Shown: one piece after another, positions 1 to 12,148 of the stretch
Layout: each line of letters starts with the position of its first letter
Position numbering within the stretch: position 1 is the stretch's first letter
NCBI GenBank assembly: GCA_025769875.1
Contig: JAGFNK010000129.1
Coordinates: forward strand, 53,261 to 117,260
Origin: Russula earlei
Lineage: Eukaryota; Basidiomycota; Agaricomycetes; Russulales; Russulaceae
DNA length: 64,000 nt
Direction: 5' to 3'
Notes under the pieces: model-generated
Databases searched by the model: none
Told to the model about the DNA's origin: nothing
Seen by the model: only the letters and a program-made list of their open reading frames with translations
Program-made: the position numbers and the translations under genes

Positions 1-24
1 AGTGCACAAGCCTTCCAAGACAGA

Positions 25-66
<42 letters not shown>
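25..66 (+). repeat. (CAT)n microsatellite, left tip
   Basis: Fourteen uninterrupted CAT triplets. The mirrored copy near 11436 is shorter (about ten GAT units), so this is one of the clearest length differences between the two palindrome arms. In translation it gives a meaningless poly-isoleucine or poly-aspartate run. Confidence 0.95.
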
Positions 67-68
<2 letters not shown>

Positions 69-2741
69 CCCATAGATTCCCAGAGCTGAGCGCTGAGCTG
101 CCACATGCTCACTGTCATCATTGCTCTTGCCCAAAGTCCTCTGCAATGAGCCCTCTGGTTGCAACCCAAACAATGTCGAAACGCTCAGCTTCACGTGTCC
201 ATAACCCTGCGCGCCACTTGGCAAATAGATGGACCAAGCATTCCAGTTCCAGAAAGCGACAAAGACAGCTAGACCGAGAAGCATGATGGCCATCACTGAA
301 GCTCGCTTCTGCAAGATATGGGTCAGCTGGTCACAGTGCACGTAGCGTATCATGATATTACAACAATAGTCGGCCCCTGGACTGACTTCTTTGTCACCTG
401 TTGTCCAGGTTCTGCATGCTTTTTCACTTTGCGATCTTGAATCCAATACCAAATCACTGTCTCCGAGCCCCTCTCGGCTACGCCAGTCACAATTTGGCGG
501 GCGCTCCAAGCAGAGGAGTAAGCCTGAGCAAAGCACAGTCACGTGTGAGTGTCTAAACCAGAATGATGTTCTACCAAATACACACCACAGCCTGCACAAT
601 GTCTTCAGCTATTGAAGATGATTAATAAACACACTTTTGTTCAAAAATGTCAAATCGCTTGCATTCGTGTGGAAGTTTCTCTATCAAGCTCCAATCCTTT
701 GTACTTGTGATTCGGGTGCATCCATAGGACATTCCCGACAGAATGTCCTTGCCAGCATGGATGAATGTCAACAGTAGAATGACATTCTCCGGCATTGGAT
801 GCGTTGTGGTGTGCTGGAATGGGGCATCCACAAAGTGATTGGAAGTCAGGGAATACCAGTCAATGCCATCATAAAGGTTCATAACGGCCAGCATCTTCTC
901 ATCAGGGGATACCACCAAACAGCCTCTATGTGCCCATCAATCTCAGGAGCATGGGCAAGAGGCAGAAGTGGTGTGTCATACATTTTACACAAACACGGGC
1001 AGATGCGCCATTTGATCTCAAAGGTCTTCAGATTCCACACACTAAAGAGTCGGATAGGTTAGGGAGATCTGTCGTAAATTATGGAGAACTCACATCATGC
1101 CATGGTCCAGATACATCACCAGCAGGATGTCGTCATTAGCTCCTAAGAAATGGAGGGCCCGCGCCATAGGCTCCAGCAGCTCTCCATCCAGCTCCGGGAA
1201 CTTAGGCGGATCCGGGAGGAGAGCTGCTCTTTCCCAAGTAGCTGTTCATTAGAATCAGTACCTGGGTCAGCCAGCTGTCACGGGAGGTGTGGTTGAAACA
1301 AACCAATGGTCACTTGCTTGATCAGTTGGATGATGTTGCCGGAACCAATGGCCAAACAAATCCCACTCTGTGCCATGCAGTGAATCGGGCCAGGCATGCT
1401 ATTGAGGGAATGATAGGCCAAATTTTGCTGTACCCAGAACATTTCAGTTTAATCAGTTGTTGCTCGAACATAGCCAGGCAATGAGAAACACTTACATCTG
1501 CCAACTTTTGAAGGCATAATGTATGCATGTCACCACTTGCATTGCTGGCCACCACAGTATAGCCAAATTGAGAATGCCAGAGTAATGTTGTCACTGGCAC
1601 CTTGACTTGAAATTGGCAAACCTCATGTCCACTTCCATGTCCCTGGAAAATTATGACGAGACCGTCATCAGCACCTCTGGCGAACAGTGAACCATCGTGT
1701 GAGAATGCTAGAGTGTTGATGGAGTCATAATGTTTTGTCAAGAGTCTTCTTCAGCACATAATTGACCCAGAAGGACGGATAACACGGATGAACAACTCAT
1801 TGAAGGGTGTTCATTTGGACATTTGGACAATGGCTACTAGATGTGACTCGGGCGGCCGTGTTGGTCAGACAATGGTCAATGAATGATCCATGGAGTGGAT
1901 GGGTAGACTGTCAGGCCCCCACACTGGCAGAGGCCAATTTGAGATAAAAATACAAATTTTTCACCGATACAATTTGTTTCTTTGCACCTATGCCGAGAAT
2001 ACAATTGTGGCCTGATGGGTCCATCACAAATCTGGCTTGTCGCAGCCATGACATGTACATAAGAATATTCCGTACATAAGTGTATACTAAACAAAAATAT
2101 AATGCTCTCCATGATCTGTGCCGATATGGAAATATTTGCCAGACAGGCCACATCCAAGCCCATCTCTAACAGGCCGGGGTTGCATCAGAAACTACACTAC
2201 CTGAGAGAGGAAAGATACAAACATCTTCAAATGGGAGGGAAAAGGTGTTCCAAGTTCTGCATGAGTTATACATATACCCATATACCTGCACAGTGGATGA
2301 GCTTGTATCCTGAGTAATGGATAAAACACACTGTGCAATAGCAAGGTGGACAACAGACCCAGATGGGCCCCGGGCGAGAAAATGCTTCCTTTTTCCAACA
2401 AACAACACCGCTATTTCCCCGTGCCAAGGGATGAGAGGGAAGTCGTGTTTCAAATTTGGGTTTCGCTCAAGGCATTCATCAAAATAGCCTGACACCAAAA
2501 GCATGCGGCCAGCGACTTGGATAAGAGTGTCATATACCTCTGGTGGTGCGCGGCTTGGCATAGAGAATGACCTTTTGACATCAATGTAGGGGGGGTAGAT
2601 GGCATTCTCTTGTATGGGTATATCTGCGTGAAAAGTGTGTGCGACATTTTGCCAATGGGCCCTTTGCCACAGGCAGCCAGCGACACGACCATGCTTTGTC
2701 TGGGGGTCAAATTCCAAACATACAGATTTAGCCATTTGCAC
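66..2741 (-). pseudogene. WD40-like protein pseudogene, left copy
   Basis: Fragments in several frames line up in order with the copy in the opposite arm. From the N-terminal side (near 2741) come a segment with 'VCLEFDPQTK' and 'PPEVYDTLIQVAGRM', then a segment with 'MDPSGHNCILGI', then WD40-like stretches such as 'SINTLAFSHDGSLFARGADD' (about 1680-1740) and 'AWNLKTFEIKW' (near 1030). A stretch with 'DGIDWYSLTS' (near 860) and a C-terminal hydrophobic segment (about 240-290) follow. The SHDGS and GADDG phrases are typical of WD40 blades; the rest resembles conserved agaricomycete hypothetical proteins, a family judgement I cannot verify. Frames change repeatedly: some changes fit short GT-AG introns, others are plain frameshifts and stops, so no full-length product is likely. 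The hydrophobic C-terminal helix suggests the ancestor was membrane-anchored, which is inference. It may represent one gene or two adjacent ones. Confidence 0.6.
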
Positions 2742-4862
2742 TGAGAAGCATAAGCACCCACAGAGACGAGAAGCCTGAGGCGGTGTATAGCCATCGCTGA
2801 TGGCGGCCTAAAGTGATGATTCCGAAAAGTGATCAATTGGGGAAAGCGTGCTGGAAAACATTCTTGAGTCGCAAAAACTTAAATGTGGATTCAAAAGGAA
2901 GAAAAAAACCGCCCGTGATCCAGTTCAATAGCATACGGTACTGAAAGGCCCACATATTGTGTCCCCGAAAGGGCTAGAGCATGTTGTCCAATTGGCCTGC
3001 ATAGATGACCAGGTATGAGCAACACCTATTATGCCCCAAAGAAGGCGACAGTAAATCGGCCTGTATAGATGACCAGACGCTGAGAAAGACAAGCCAGCAG
3101 CCTATTGTACTTCTGGAAAGGCTCGAGAACACTGTCGCATCAGCCTAAGCCCGTGTGAACACCTAGACAAATCCTGATTATATTAGAACCTGAGCCCACG
3201 TGGTGACCGGAATGGGGAAGAACCGATATTTATTAGTGGAGATAAGGACCTCCTTTATACACAACATTGGAATGTGTGACGAGGGATTGAGGTGAAAGAT
3301 AGAAAGAACGGAAGGGAGGCATGCTTGCAAGTGAGGCCCCAGGGCCATTGGGAGAACCTCAAGTACATTATTAAAAAATTATCAAAAATGTTGTGTTATC
3401 GCCCATAATCAAAGTGTAATTTATTAAAAAATTATCACTTGGCAGCGACCGTGTCTAACCTCATCTAGACGCTTGGCAGTCAGACATTGCAATATAATAC
3501 TTATGTAAATTATTCGCTACGCTACAAAACTGGATCCATGAGAGCGAGAGGAAATGAACACACGTCCCATTTTTTGCTTGAAGTGAGCACATGCATCACT
3601 ATTTGGCGGTGGCCCTGGCAGCCACAGGGAGGCAATGAGTGGTAGGTATGTGGGGAACAATAGGCTGGGAATGATGGGCGCACCTTTAGGTAGGAGAACA
3701 CGGGGAGTGAGCGACGGAGCCATAGAATTGACATGGCTCACGCTCTGGTGTGTGAATGTGCCAGCACTGGTTGGCATTTGATTTCACTTTAAAAAATGAA
3801 AAAAGAGAACACGCAGGAAGAGAACGGTGTTGTTGTCGTTGTCCCGAGTCACCAAACCAAAAGCACACACAATGTAAGCTCGCCAAGGAGTGGCCAAAGA
3901 CCTTTGAACCTCACCTATCATAGCTGAGGTACGTAGGTGCTGTCACTGTAAGAGAGGGAGTTTAGAGATAGGGAGATGAAAAAAGAAGAAAAACAAAATG
4001 TGCATGAGGGTGGTGGTTGCACAAAAACGTTTTCGTTTGCTAGCCTTGCACACTGGGAGAGAAGGGAGATGAATCTGAGGGGATGTTAGCAAGGCATGAA
4101 ATGGAGGGAGGGGGAGGGCACATACCATTTCGCATTGAAAAAGGGAGGGCATGCGAGAGGATCAAGGGCGACAAGAGGACGACAAAAAATAAGCACACAA
4201 ATGCTTAGTAAATACCTTTGATAAGCAAGCTTCCAGATTGAAGCAGCTCAGAACTCCAAATGGGGTGACTCGCCCACCGTAAGGGAGTTGAGTGCGGACA
4301 CATTGTGGGTGGATATGAGTATTGATTACAGAATATCAAGATAAAGCGCAGGAGATGGGAACGGCTAAACAATATGACAGTGCAATGGAATGAAAGGAGT
4401 CAAGCAAAGTGTGCAAACGGACAGACAATTAGGCAGCAGCATGATGGAGATAGATAAATAGATAGATATGACCAAATGGACTGTATGTGGGTGCGTGAAC
4501 AAAGACACCTGGGGGAAAATGTCAAGAAAATGTATGTTCATATATATAGATGGCTACAAACGTATGCCGCGTTACGACCTCTAAACACTATTTTGTGTGA
4601 GTGTCGACATGGCATGCATGGGCTGTCGCTGGTGTTCAATGGTGTTAGAAGTGAGATTGCCATCGTTGTTATTGCTGTTGATGGAATTGAGAGTAAAGTT
4701 TGTATGGTTCATCTGCTTGGGTACCAGGGTAAATTTGATTGGTACTATTGCCAGGGAATGTACTGTGATTGAGTGACGTCGGGCCTGGTGGTGGTCGGTG
4801 AGTGGGTTGCCCGGTGGTCAGTGCTGTTGTTGTAAATTAGAATACATAGATAAAAACTAAGA

Positions 4863-5263
4863 TAATCCTTACCTGATTCAGCAGCATGTTGAAGAGTATT
4901 TGGTGACTCTCAACAGCCTTGATCTCACATTTCAGGACGTGAATTGCCATCTGCGCTTCCACTATTTCCTGTGAAACTTCATCTCTGACTGACCGGCATG
5001 CTATGGGCGATTTGAGCATCCAATGCATTATTGAGGCTCTGGTCCCCATCCTCAATAAGGTGCTTTCTCCAGTCTTGGCAAATCTTGCACCCATTTCTGT
5101 GGATAATGGCTTTAGTTTCCTCATCATATCCCCAGTCTGAATCGCCATCAGAGGAGGAGCCAGACCAGTTGGTGTCTTCACCATGGGAGGAGGAGCCGGA
5201 CCAGTTGGTATCTTCACCATGGGAGGAGGAGCCGGACCCATTGCTCTCAGAGTCCTCTAGCAT
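4863..5263 (-). pseudogene. Unknown acidic Ser-rich protein fragment in palindrome spacer
   Basis: From an ATG at 5263 runs an acidic, Gly/Ser-rich N-terminus with three copies of a 13-15 residue repeat built on 'GSSSHGEDTNW'. It is followed by 'CKICQDWRKHLIEDGDQ' and a helical segment. The frame ends near 4979. In the next frame the coding character continues with 'VEAQMAIHVLKCEIKAVE', a likely coiled coil, up to a good splice donor (caggtaagg) near 4873. A one-base frameshift near 4985 is the simplest reading. I do not recognise a family. Confidence 0.4.
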
Positions 5264-5988
5264 CGGTGGTGAGATGGGTTAGGGAGGGAAGGTTGGGAAG
5301 GATGAGAGGTGAGTAAAGATGAGCAGATTTGATTTACGTCTTTATTATTAAAAATTCAAATAAATGAATGACACATGTTATCGCCTAGCCATGCTAGGCA
5401 AATCCCGCAACAGGCTATTCCTCCAAGCACAGCCGCAATGACAATGGGAAGTCCGGACCTTGTTTATGTCCCCAGGATTGAGCCCGACAAGATCAACACG
5501 TATACAGAGCTTTCTCTTTCATGCCACAAGTGCTTCTGAATGTATGACACTTGCTACCGACTCATTCCACACACATGCAGAGTGACACACATTTCCTCTT
5601 TCATGCCACAATATGACACCCCGTCTCGTACCTCAGTTCTTATTCCACAAACTGAGGTTATGTCTGCCATTCCATTACCACTTGTACTAACATACAGTAC
5701 CTAGAGCAATCTTATCGCAACACTGGTCTAGGTCTGCACGTCCGCTTCTGCTTTGTTGCCCTTGGCTTCTTTGAATCCACATGTCTGCTTGAGCTTCTGG
5801 ACTCAAAACTTCAATAGCACGATGCGGTGATAAAGGTCCTGCTTTGCATGGACCTCCTCCATCAACCAACTTGCGGTCCTTGCGTCTGTTGGGTTGATCA
5901 CCACAGTCGAGCCGTGATGGATGAAGCAGAAAACTTATCTCTGGGCTCTGCCCATTAAGCACGTAAATGTGCATTCCTTGCAGAGGTT

Positions 5989-6222
5989 TGCCATAGAAAG
6001 GAAAGCGAGCGCGATCGCTTGCATGGTATCATTGCCGAGTTGAAAGAGAAGCTTGGCGATGTGAAAAAGACCTTGGAGTGTACCAGGTCAGAGCTGAAAA
6101 AATGGGAGGCCAATCAATGTGCCACCTTCGTACCCCCCCCATCCGGGCCCACCACTCCCCTATCACCATCACCCACACCAACAACGTCCCACATCCCACA
6201 AAATCATCTATGTCGACAGTGA
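5989..6222 (+). pseudogene. Coiled-coil fragment in palindrome spacer
   Basis: An open stretch reading 'ERDRLHGIIAELKEKLGD', strongly heptad-like with alternating Lys and Glu, followed by a Pro/Thr/Ser-rich tail. There is no clear start codon, and the frame closes at 6222, just before the palindrome's right arm begins. It may be the end of a gene captured between the two arms. No family is recognised. Confidence 0.35.
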
Positions 6223-8271
6223 CTAAGATGACATCCCCGCATCCCTCCACTGGCAATAGTACCAATCAAATTTACCCTGGTACCCAAGCAGATGAACCAT
6301 ACAAACTTTACTCTCAATTCCATCAACAGCAATAACAACGATGGCAATCTCACTTCTAACACCATTGAACACCAACTGACAGCCCATGCATGCCATGTCG
6401 ACACTCACACAAAATAGTGTTTAGAGGTCGTAACGTGGCATACGTTTGTAGCCATCTATATATATGAACATACATTTTCTCGACATTTTCCCCCAGGTGT
6501 CTTTGTTCATGCACCCACATACAGTCCATTCGGTCATATCTATCTATTTATCTATCTCCATCATGCTGCTGCCTAATTGTCTGTCCGTTTGCACACTTTG
6601 CTTGACTCCTTTCATTCCATTGCACTGTCATATTGTTTAGCCGTTCCCATCTCCTGCGCTTTATCTTGATATTCTGTAATCAATACTCATATCCACCCAC
6701 AATGTGTCCGCACTCAACTCCCTTACGGTGGGCGAGTCACCCCATTTGGAGTTCTGAGCTGCTTCAATCTGGAAGCTTGCTTATCAAAGGTATTTACTAA
6801 GCATTTGTGTGCTTATTTTTTGTCGTCCTCTTGTCGCCCTTGATCCTCTCGCATGCCCTCCCTTTTTCAATGCGAAATGGTATGTGCCCTCCCCCTCCCT
6901 CCATTTCATGCCTTGCTAACATCCCCTCAGATTCATCTCCCTTCTCTCCCAGTGTGCAAGGCTAGCAAACGAAAACGTTTTTGTGCAACCACCACCCTCA
7001 TGCACATTTTGTTTTTCTTCTTTTTTCATCTCCCTATCTCTAAACTCCCTCTCTTACAGTGACAGCACCTACGTACCTCAGCTATGATAGGTGAGGTTCA
7101 AAGGTCTTTGGCCACTCCTTGGCGAGCTTACATTGTGTGTGCTTTTGGTTTGGTGACTCGGGACAACGACAACAACACTGTTCTCTTCCTGCGTGTTCTC
7201 TTTTTTCATTTTTTAAAGTGAAATCAAATGCCAACCAGTGCTGGCACATTCACACACCAGAGCGTGAGCCATGTCAATTCTATGGCTCCGTCGCTCACTC
7301 CCCGTGTTCTCCTACCTAAAGGTGCGCCCATCATTCCCAGCCTATTGTTCCCCACATACCTACCACTCATTGCCTCCCTGTGGCTGCCAGGGCCACCGCC
7401 AAATAGTGATGCATGTGCTCACTTCAAGCAAAAAATGGGACGTGTGTTCATTTCCTCTCGCTCTCATGGATCCAGTTTTGTAGCGTAGCGAATAATTTAC
7501 ATAAGTATTATATTGCAATGTCTGACTGCCAAGCGTCTAGATGAGGTTAGACACGGTCGCTGCCAAGTGATAATTTTTTAATAAATTACACTTTGATTAT
7601 GGGCGATAACACAACATTTTTGATAATTTTTTAATAATGTACTTGAGGTTCTCCCGATGGCCCTGGGGCCTCACTTGCAAGCATGCCTCCCTTCCGTTCT
7701 TTCTATCTTTCACCTCAATCCCTTGTCACACATTCCAATGTTGTGTATAAAGGAGGTCCTTATCTCCACTAATAAATATCGGTTCTTCCCCATTCCGGTC
7801 ACCACGTGGGCTCAGGTTCTAATATAATCAGGATTCGTCTAGGTGTTCACACGGGCTTAGGCTGATGCGACAGCTGTTCTCGAGCCTTTCCAGAAGTACA
7901 ATAGGCTGCTGGCTTGTCTTTCTCAGCGTCTGGTCATCTATACAGGCCGATTTACTGTCGCCTTCTTTGGGGCATAATAGGTGTTGCTCATACCTGGTCA
8001 TCTATGCAGGCCAATTGGACAACATGCTCTAGCCCTTTCGGGGACACAATATGTGGGCCTTTCAGTACCGTATGCTATTGAACTGGATCACGGGCGGTTT
8101 TTTTCTTCCTTTTGAATCCACATTTAAGTTTTTGCGACTCAAGAATGTTTTCCAGCACGCTTTCCCCAATTGATCACTTTTCGGAATCATCACTTTAGGC
8201 CACCATCAGCGATGGCTATACACCGCCTCAGGCTTCTCAGTCTCCGTGGGTGCTTATGCTTCTCAGTGCAA

Positions 8272-11200
8272 ATGGCTAAATCTGTATGTTTGGAATTTGA
8301 CCCCCAGACAAAGTGTGGTCGTGTCGCTGGCTGCCTGTGGCAAAGGGCCAATCAGCGAAATGTTGCACACACTTTCATGCAGATATACCCATACAAGAGA
8401 ATGCCATCTACCCCCCCTACGTTGATGTCAAAAGGTCAGTTCTCTATGCCAAGCCACGCACCACCGGAGGTATATGACACTCTTATCCAAGTTGCTGGCC
8501 GCATGCTTTTGGTGTCGGGCTATTTTGATGAACACCTTGAGCGAAACCCGAATTTGAAACACGACTTCCCTCTCATCCCTTGGCACGGGGAAATAGCGGT
8601 GTTGTTTGTTGGAAAAAGGAAGCATTTTCTCGCCCAGGGCCCATCTAGGGTCTGTTGTCCACCTTGCTATCGCACAGTGTGTTTTATCCATTACTCAGGA
8701 TACAAGCTCATCCACTGCGCAGGTATATGGGTATATGTATAACTCATGCAGAACTTGGAACACCTTTTCCCTCCCATTTGAAGATGTTTGTATCTTTCCT
8801 CTCTCAGGTAGTGTAGTTTCTGATGCAACCCCGGCCTGTTAGAGATGGACTTGGACACAGCCTGTCTGGCAAATATTTCCATATCGGCACAGATCATGGA
8901 GAGCGTTAAAGTTTTGTTTAGTATACACTTATGTACGGAATATTCTTATGTACATGTCATGGCTGCGACAAGCCAGATTTGTGATGGACCCATCAGGCCA
9001 CAATTGTATTCTCGGCATAGGTGCGTGGAAACAAATTGTCTCAGTGGAAAATTTGTATTTTTATCTCAAATTGGCCTCTGCCAGTGTGGGGGCCTGACAG
9101 TCTACCCATCCACTCCATGGATCATTCATTGACCATTGTCTGACCAACACGGCCGCCCGAGTCACATCTTGTCACAAGTACCGGCCCTCGGACCGGACAG
9201 GCAACCGGACAAGCCTACCCGGACAAGCCTCACGATTCCTGCATGTTCTCATGACTCATCTAGCCTCACATGTACCACTACCTTCCAGCGTGTTCCAGTC
9301 TCAATCGTCTCGCTGCTACCTCATGTCTACTATTTGATATAGGACATACTGTCTATATAAACCTGTCAGTAGAAGAGAACAAGCCCTAAGCTTGTTCTCT
9401 TGTAAAATATCACTGGATTCAGCTTCAGGACTGTAGGCTTGCAGGGAAACAAGCAATCGTCTTAGAACCTCTTCTATCTCTTCAAGTCTTCGAACGTGAA
9501 GACTTCTTCATTGTCTTTCCACTCCGCGGTACACACTAGCCTCTGCTGTGTTGTCACCGAGATCCCTGACTTCCACAAGAACTTAGTATCTCGCTTGACT
9601 CACTGCGTTCATCTCGCGCGTGAACCGATTTGTCAACGACACTGCCCCCAGTCAGTGACACATCTAGTAGCCATTGTCCAAATGTCCAAATGAACACCCT
9701 TCAATGAGTTGTTCATCCGTGTTATCCGTCCTTCTGGGTCAATTACATGCTGATGAAGACTCTTGACAAAACATTATGACTCCATCAACACTCTAGCATT
9801 CTCACACGATGGTTCACTGTTCGCCAGAGGTGCTGACGATGGTCTCATCATAATTTTCCAGGGACATGGAAGCGGACATGAGGTTCGCCAATTTCAAGTC
9901 AAGGCACCAGTGACAACATTACTCTGGCATTCTCAATTTGGCTATACTGTGGTGGCTGGCAATGCAAGTGGTGATGTGCATACATTATGCCTTCAAAAGT
10001 CGGCAGATGTAAGTGTTTCTCATTGCCTGGCTATGCTCGAGCAACAACTGATTAAACTGAAACGTTCTGGGTACAGCAAAATTCGGCCTATCATTCCCTC
10101 AATAGCGTACCTGGCCTGATTCACTGCATGGCACAGAGTGGGATTTGTTTGGCCATTGGTTCCGGCAACATCATCCACCTGATCAAGCAAGCAACCATTG
10201 GTTTGTTTGAACCGCACCTCCCATGACAGCTGGCTGACCCAGGTACCAATTCTAATGAACAGCTACTTGGGAAAGAGCAGCTCTCCTCCTGGATCCGCCT
10301 AAGTTCCCAGAGCTGGATGGAGAGCTGCTGGAGCCTATGGCGCGGGCCCTCCATTTCTTAGGAGCTAATGACGACATCCTGCTGGTGACGTATCTGGACC
10401 ATGGCATGATGTGAGTTCTCCATAATTTACGACAGATCTCCCTAACCTATCCGACTCTTTAGTGCGTGGAATCTGAAGACCTTTGAGATCAAATGGTGCA
10501 TCCGCCCACATTTGTGTGAAATGTACGACGCACCACTTCTGCCTCTTGCCCATGCTCCTGAGATTGATGGGCACATAGAGGCTGTTCGGCGGTATCCCCT
10601 GACGAGAAGACGCTGGCCATTACGAACCTTTATGATGGCATTGACTGGTATTCCCTGACTTCCGATCACTTTGTGGATGCCCCATTCCAGCACACCACAA
10701 TGCATCCAATGCCGGAGAATGTCATTCTACCGTTGACATTCATCCATGCTGGCAAGGACGTTCTGTCGGGAATGTCCTATGGATGCACCCAAATCATGAG
10801 TACAAAGGATTGGAGCTTGATAGAGAAACTTCCACATGAATGCAAGCGATTTGAAATTTTTGAACAAAAGTGTGTTTATTAATCATCTTCAATAGCTGAA
10901 GACATTGTGCCAGCTGTGGTGTGTATTTGGTAGAACATCATTCTGGTTTAGACACTCACGTGTGACTGTGCTTCACTCAGGCTTACTTCTCTGCTTGGAG
11001 CACCTGCCAAATTGTGACCGGCGTAGCCAAGAGGGGCTTGGAGACGGTGATTCGGTATTGGATTCAAGATCTCAAAGTGAAAAAGCATGCAGAACCTGGA
11101 CAACAGGTGACAAAGAAGTCAGTCCAGGGGCCGACTATTGTTGTAATATCACGATACGCTACGTGCACTGTGACCAGCTGACCCATATCTTGCAGAAGTG

Positions 11201-11435
11201 AGCTTCAGTGACGGCCATCATACTTCTTGGTCTAGCCGTCTTTGTCGCTCTCTGGAACCAGAATGCTTGGTCCATCTATTTGCCAGGTGGCGCACAGGGT
11301 TATGGACACGTGAAGCTGAGCGTTTCGACATTGTTTGGGTTGCAACCAGAGGGCTCGTTGCAGAGGACTTTGGGCAAGAGCAATGATGACAGTGAGCATG
11401 TGGCAGCTCAGCCCTCCGCTCTGGGAATCTATGGG

Positions 11436-11436
<1 letters not shown>
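8272..11436 (+). pseudogene. WD40-like protein pseudogene, right copy
   Basis: Mirror copy of the gene in the left arm, now on the plus strand. Recognisable pieces are the N-terminal 'VCLEFDPQTK' block (8275 onward), the WD40 stretch with 'LAFSHDGSLFARGADDG' (9763-10119), the 'LTFIHAGKDVLSGMSYG' stretch (10673-10882) and a C-terminal hydrophobic helix with 'LGLAVFVALWNQNAWSIYLP' (near 11224-11285). It is interrupted by the solo LTR at 9170-9660 and by frameshifts that differ from those of the left copy. The two copies have therefore decayed independently since the duplication. Exon borders cannot be fixed from one decayed copy. Confidence 0.6.
9170..9660 (+). mobile_element. Solo LTR, family A (Ty3/gypsy chromovirus)
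   Basis: A 491-base insertion starting TGTCACAAG and ending AGTGACA, flanked by the 5-base target duplication CATCT (9165-9169 and 9661-9665). The opposite palindrome arm has the unoccupied site, reading in this orientation 'gagtcacatctagtag', so the boundaries are exact. The sequence matches the two LTRs of the chromovirus at 42967-50862 read on its coding strand, including 'ggaccggac', 'ccggacaagcctacc' and the terminal 'cagtgaca'. A TATA-like 'ctatataaacctgtc' lies near 9351. Only one LTR is present, so the internal region was presumably lost by LTR-LTR recombination. Confidence 0.95.

Positions 11437-11467
<31 letters not shown>
11436..11467 (+). repeat. (GAT)n microsatellite, right tip
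   Basis: About ten GAT triplets, the mirror of the CAT run at the left edge of the window. Confidence 0.93.
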
Positions 11468-11491
11468 TCTGTCTTGGAAGGCCTGTGCACT

Positions 11492-12148
11492 TGATTGCTT
11501 AGTTTTCTATTTGTGCATGTGTCCATGTTTAACTTTTCAAATGAGCAGCCATGAGGAAAAGCTTGAGGGTGAGCATGCAGCCAGTATCATAGCTACAATT
11601 CAGAGACATATGAGTCTCCGGATGCATGGTATCTATCATTACATAAATATCAACACCAGGTCTACCTCTGATTCGGCTCTCTGCTTGCATATGTGTCTCT
11701 TGCTCCATCATGACAATGAATATGATATTGATGGAATGAATGAGTTCAGTCCCCACACCAAATGGTATGAATGGCCCCCATGAATTGAATTTGGCTGAAA
11801 AGAGGAGACAATTGGCATCTTTGCATCCCATGGGGTTACTGCTAATCGGCGGCATGTGAGTCATGGCCGTGCACAGGGGTGACCGGGCGCAGGCAAATTG
11901 GCAAGTTCATATTCAAGCGCCCTGGATTATGGAACAGGAACAGGAATAGTTGGAATTGAACATCACTGAGAAATGAAGACAATGGTGCCCCTTAGATTTC
12001 TGTATTTGTCCGGCAATTTTCATCTGTGTATGCCAATAAATTGAACGTCGAGATGAATGGCCCAGTTCATCCATTTCAGGCCCTTACAATTTCCAAGTTC
12101 CGTTCCGTTCCATCCCTCATTGTACTGCACCCTGCTGGTTGTTGCCAT
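11492..12148. other. No gene seen
   Basis: Single-copy sequence to the right of the palindrome. Short open stretches exist on both strands but none shows coding character or a recognisable motif. Confidence 0.5.

Larger units (their letters stand above)
1..4754. repeat. Left arm of 11.5 kb inverted repeat
   Basis: This stretch reappears in reverse complement at 6250-11491, with only a few percent of differences and one large indel (a solo LTR in the other arm). Base 1 pairs with base 11491, so the arm probably continues to the left of the window. Pairing stops at 4754, where the two sides diverge. The outer 2.7 kb carries a decayed WD40-like gene on the minus strand. The inner 2 kb (2750-4754) has no convincing gene. 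It holds a short direct repeat around the phrase 'gatgaccag' near 3005 and 3065, AT-rich stretches near 3370-3440, and, reading on the minus strand, a TATA-like 'tataaagga' near 3255. The palindrome is seen directly; its origin by inverted duplication is inference. Confidence 0.93.
4755..6249. other. Spacer of the 11.5 kb palindrome
   Basis: Single-copy sequence between the two arms, about 1.5 kb. It holds the acidic Ser-rich fragment on the minus strand, the coiled-coil fragment on the plus strand and, between 5290 and 5985, no gene I can support. The part around 5500-5610 repeats the phrase 'tctttcatgccac' twice. I see no terminal inverted repeat or target duplication that would make the spacer itself a transposon. 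Confidence 0.6.
6250..11491. repeat. Right arm of 11.5 kb inverted repeat
   Basis: Reverse complement of 1-4754. It is longer only because a 491-base solo LTR with its target duplication is inserted here and not in the left arm. Differences between the arms are mostly C/T and G/A transitions plus small indels, for example in the GAT/CAT microsatellite at the outer tip. The inner 2 kb (6250-8270) is non-coding as far as I can see. It contains a TATA-like box near 7746 and two near-repeats of 'ctggtcatctat' near 7930 and 7997. Confidence 0.93.

Noticed and set aside
2..286. Open frame with a long poly-isoleucine run
   Set aside because: It is the CAT microsatellite read in one frame; no coding character beyond it.
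3517..3777. Paired open frames in both arms (3517-3777 and 7228-7488) as a conserved gene
   Set aside because: They are identical only because the arms are copies. There is no motif, a second frame is open over the same bases, and no exon structure is seen.
4755..6249. Palindrome 1 spacer as a transposon inserted at the palindrome centre, by analogy with X1
   Set aside because: No inverted termini and no target duplication are found at the two borders.
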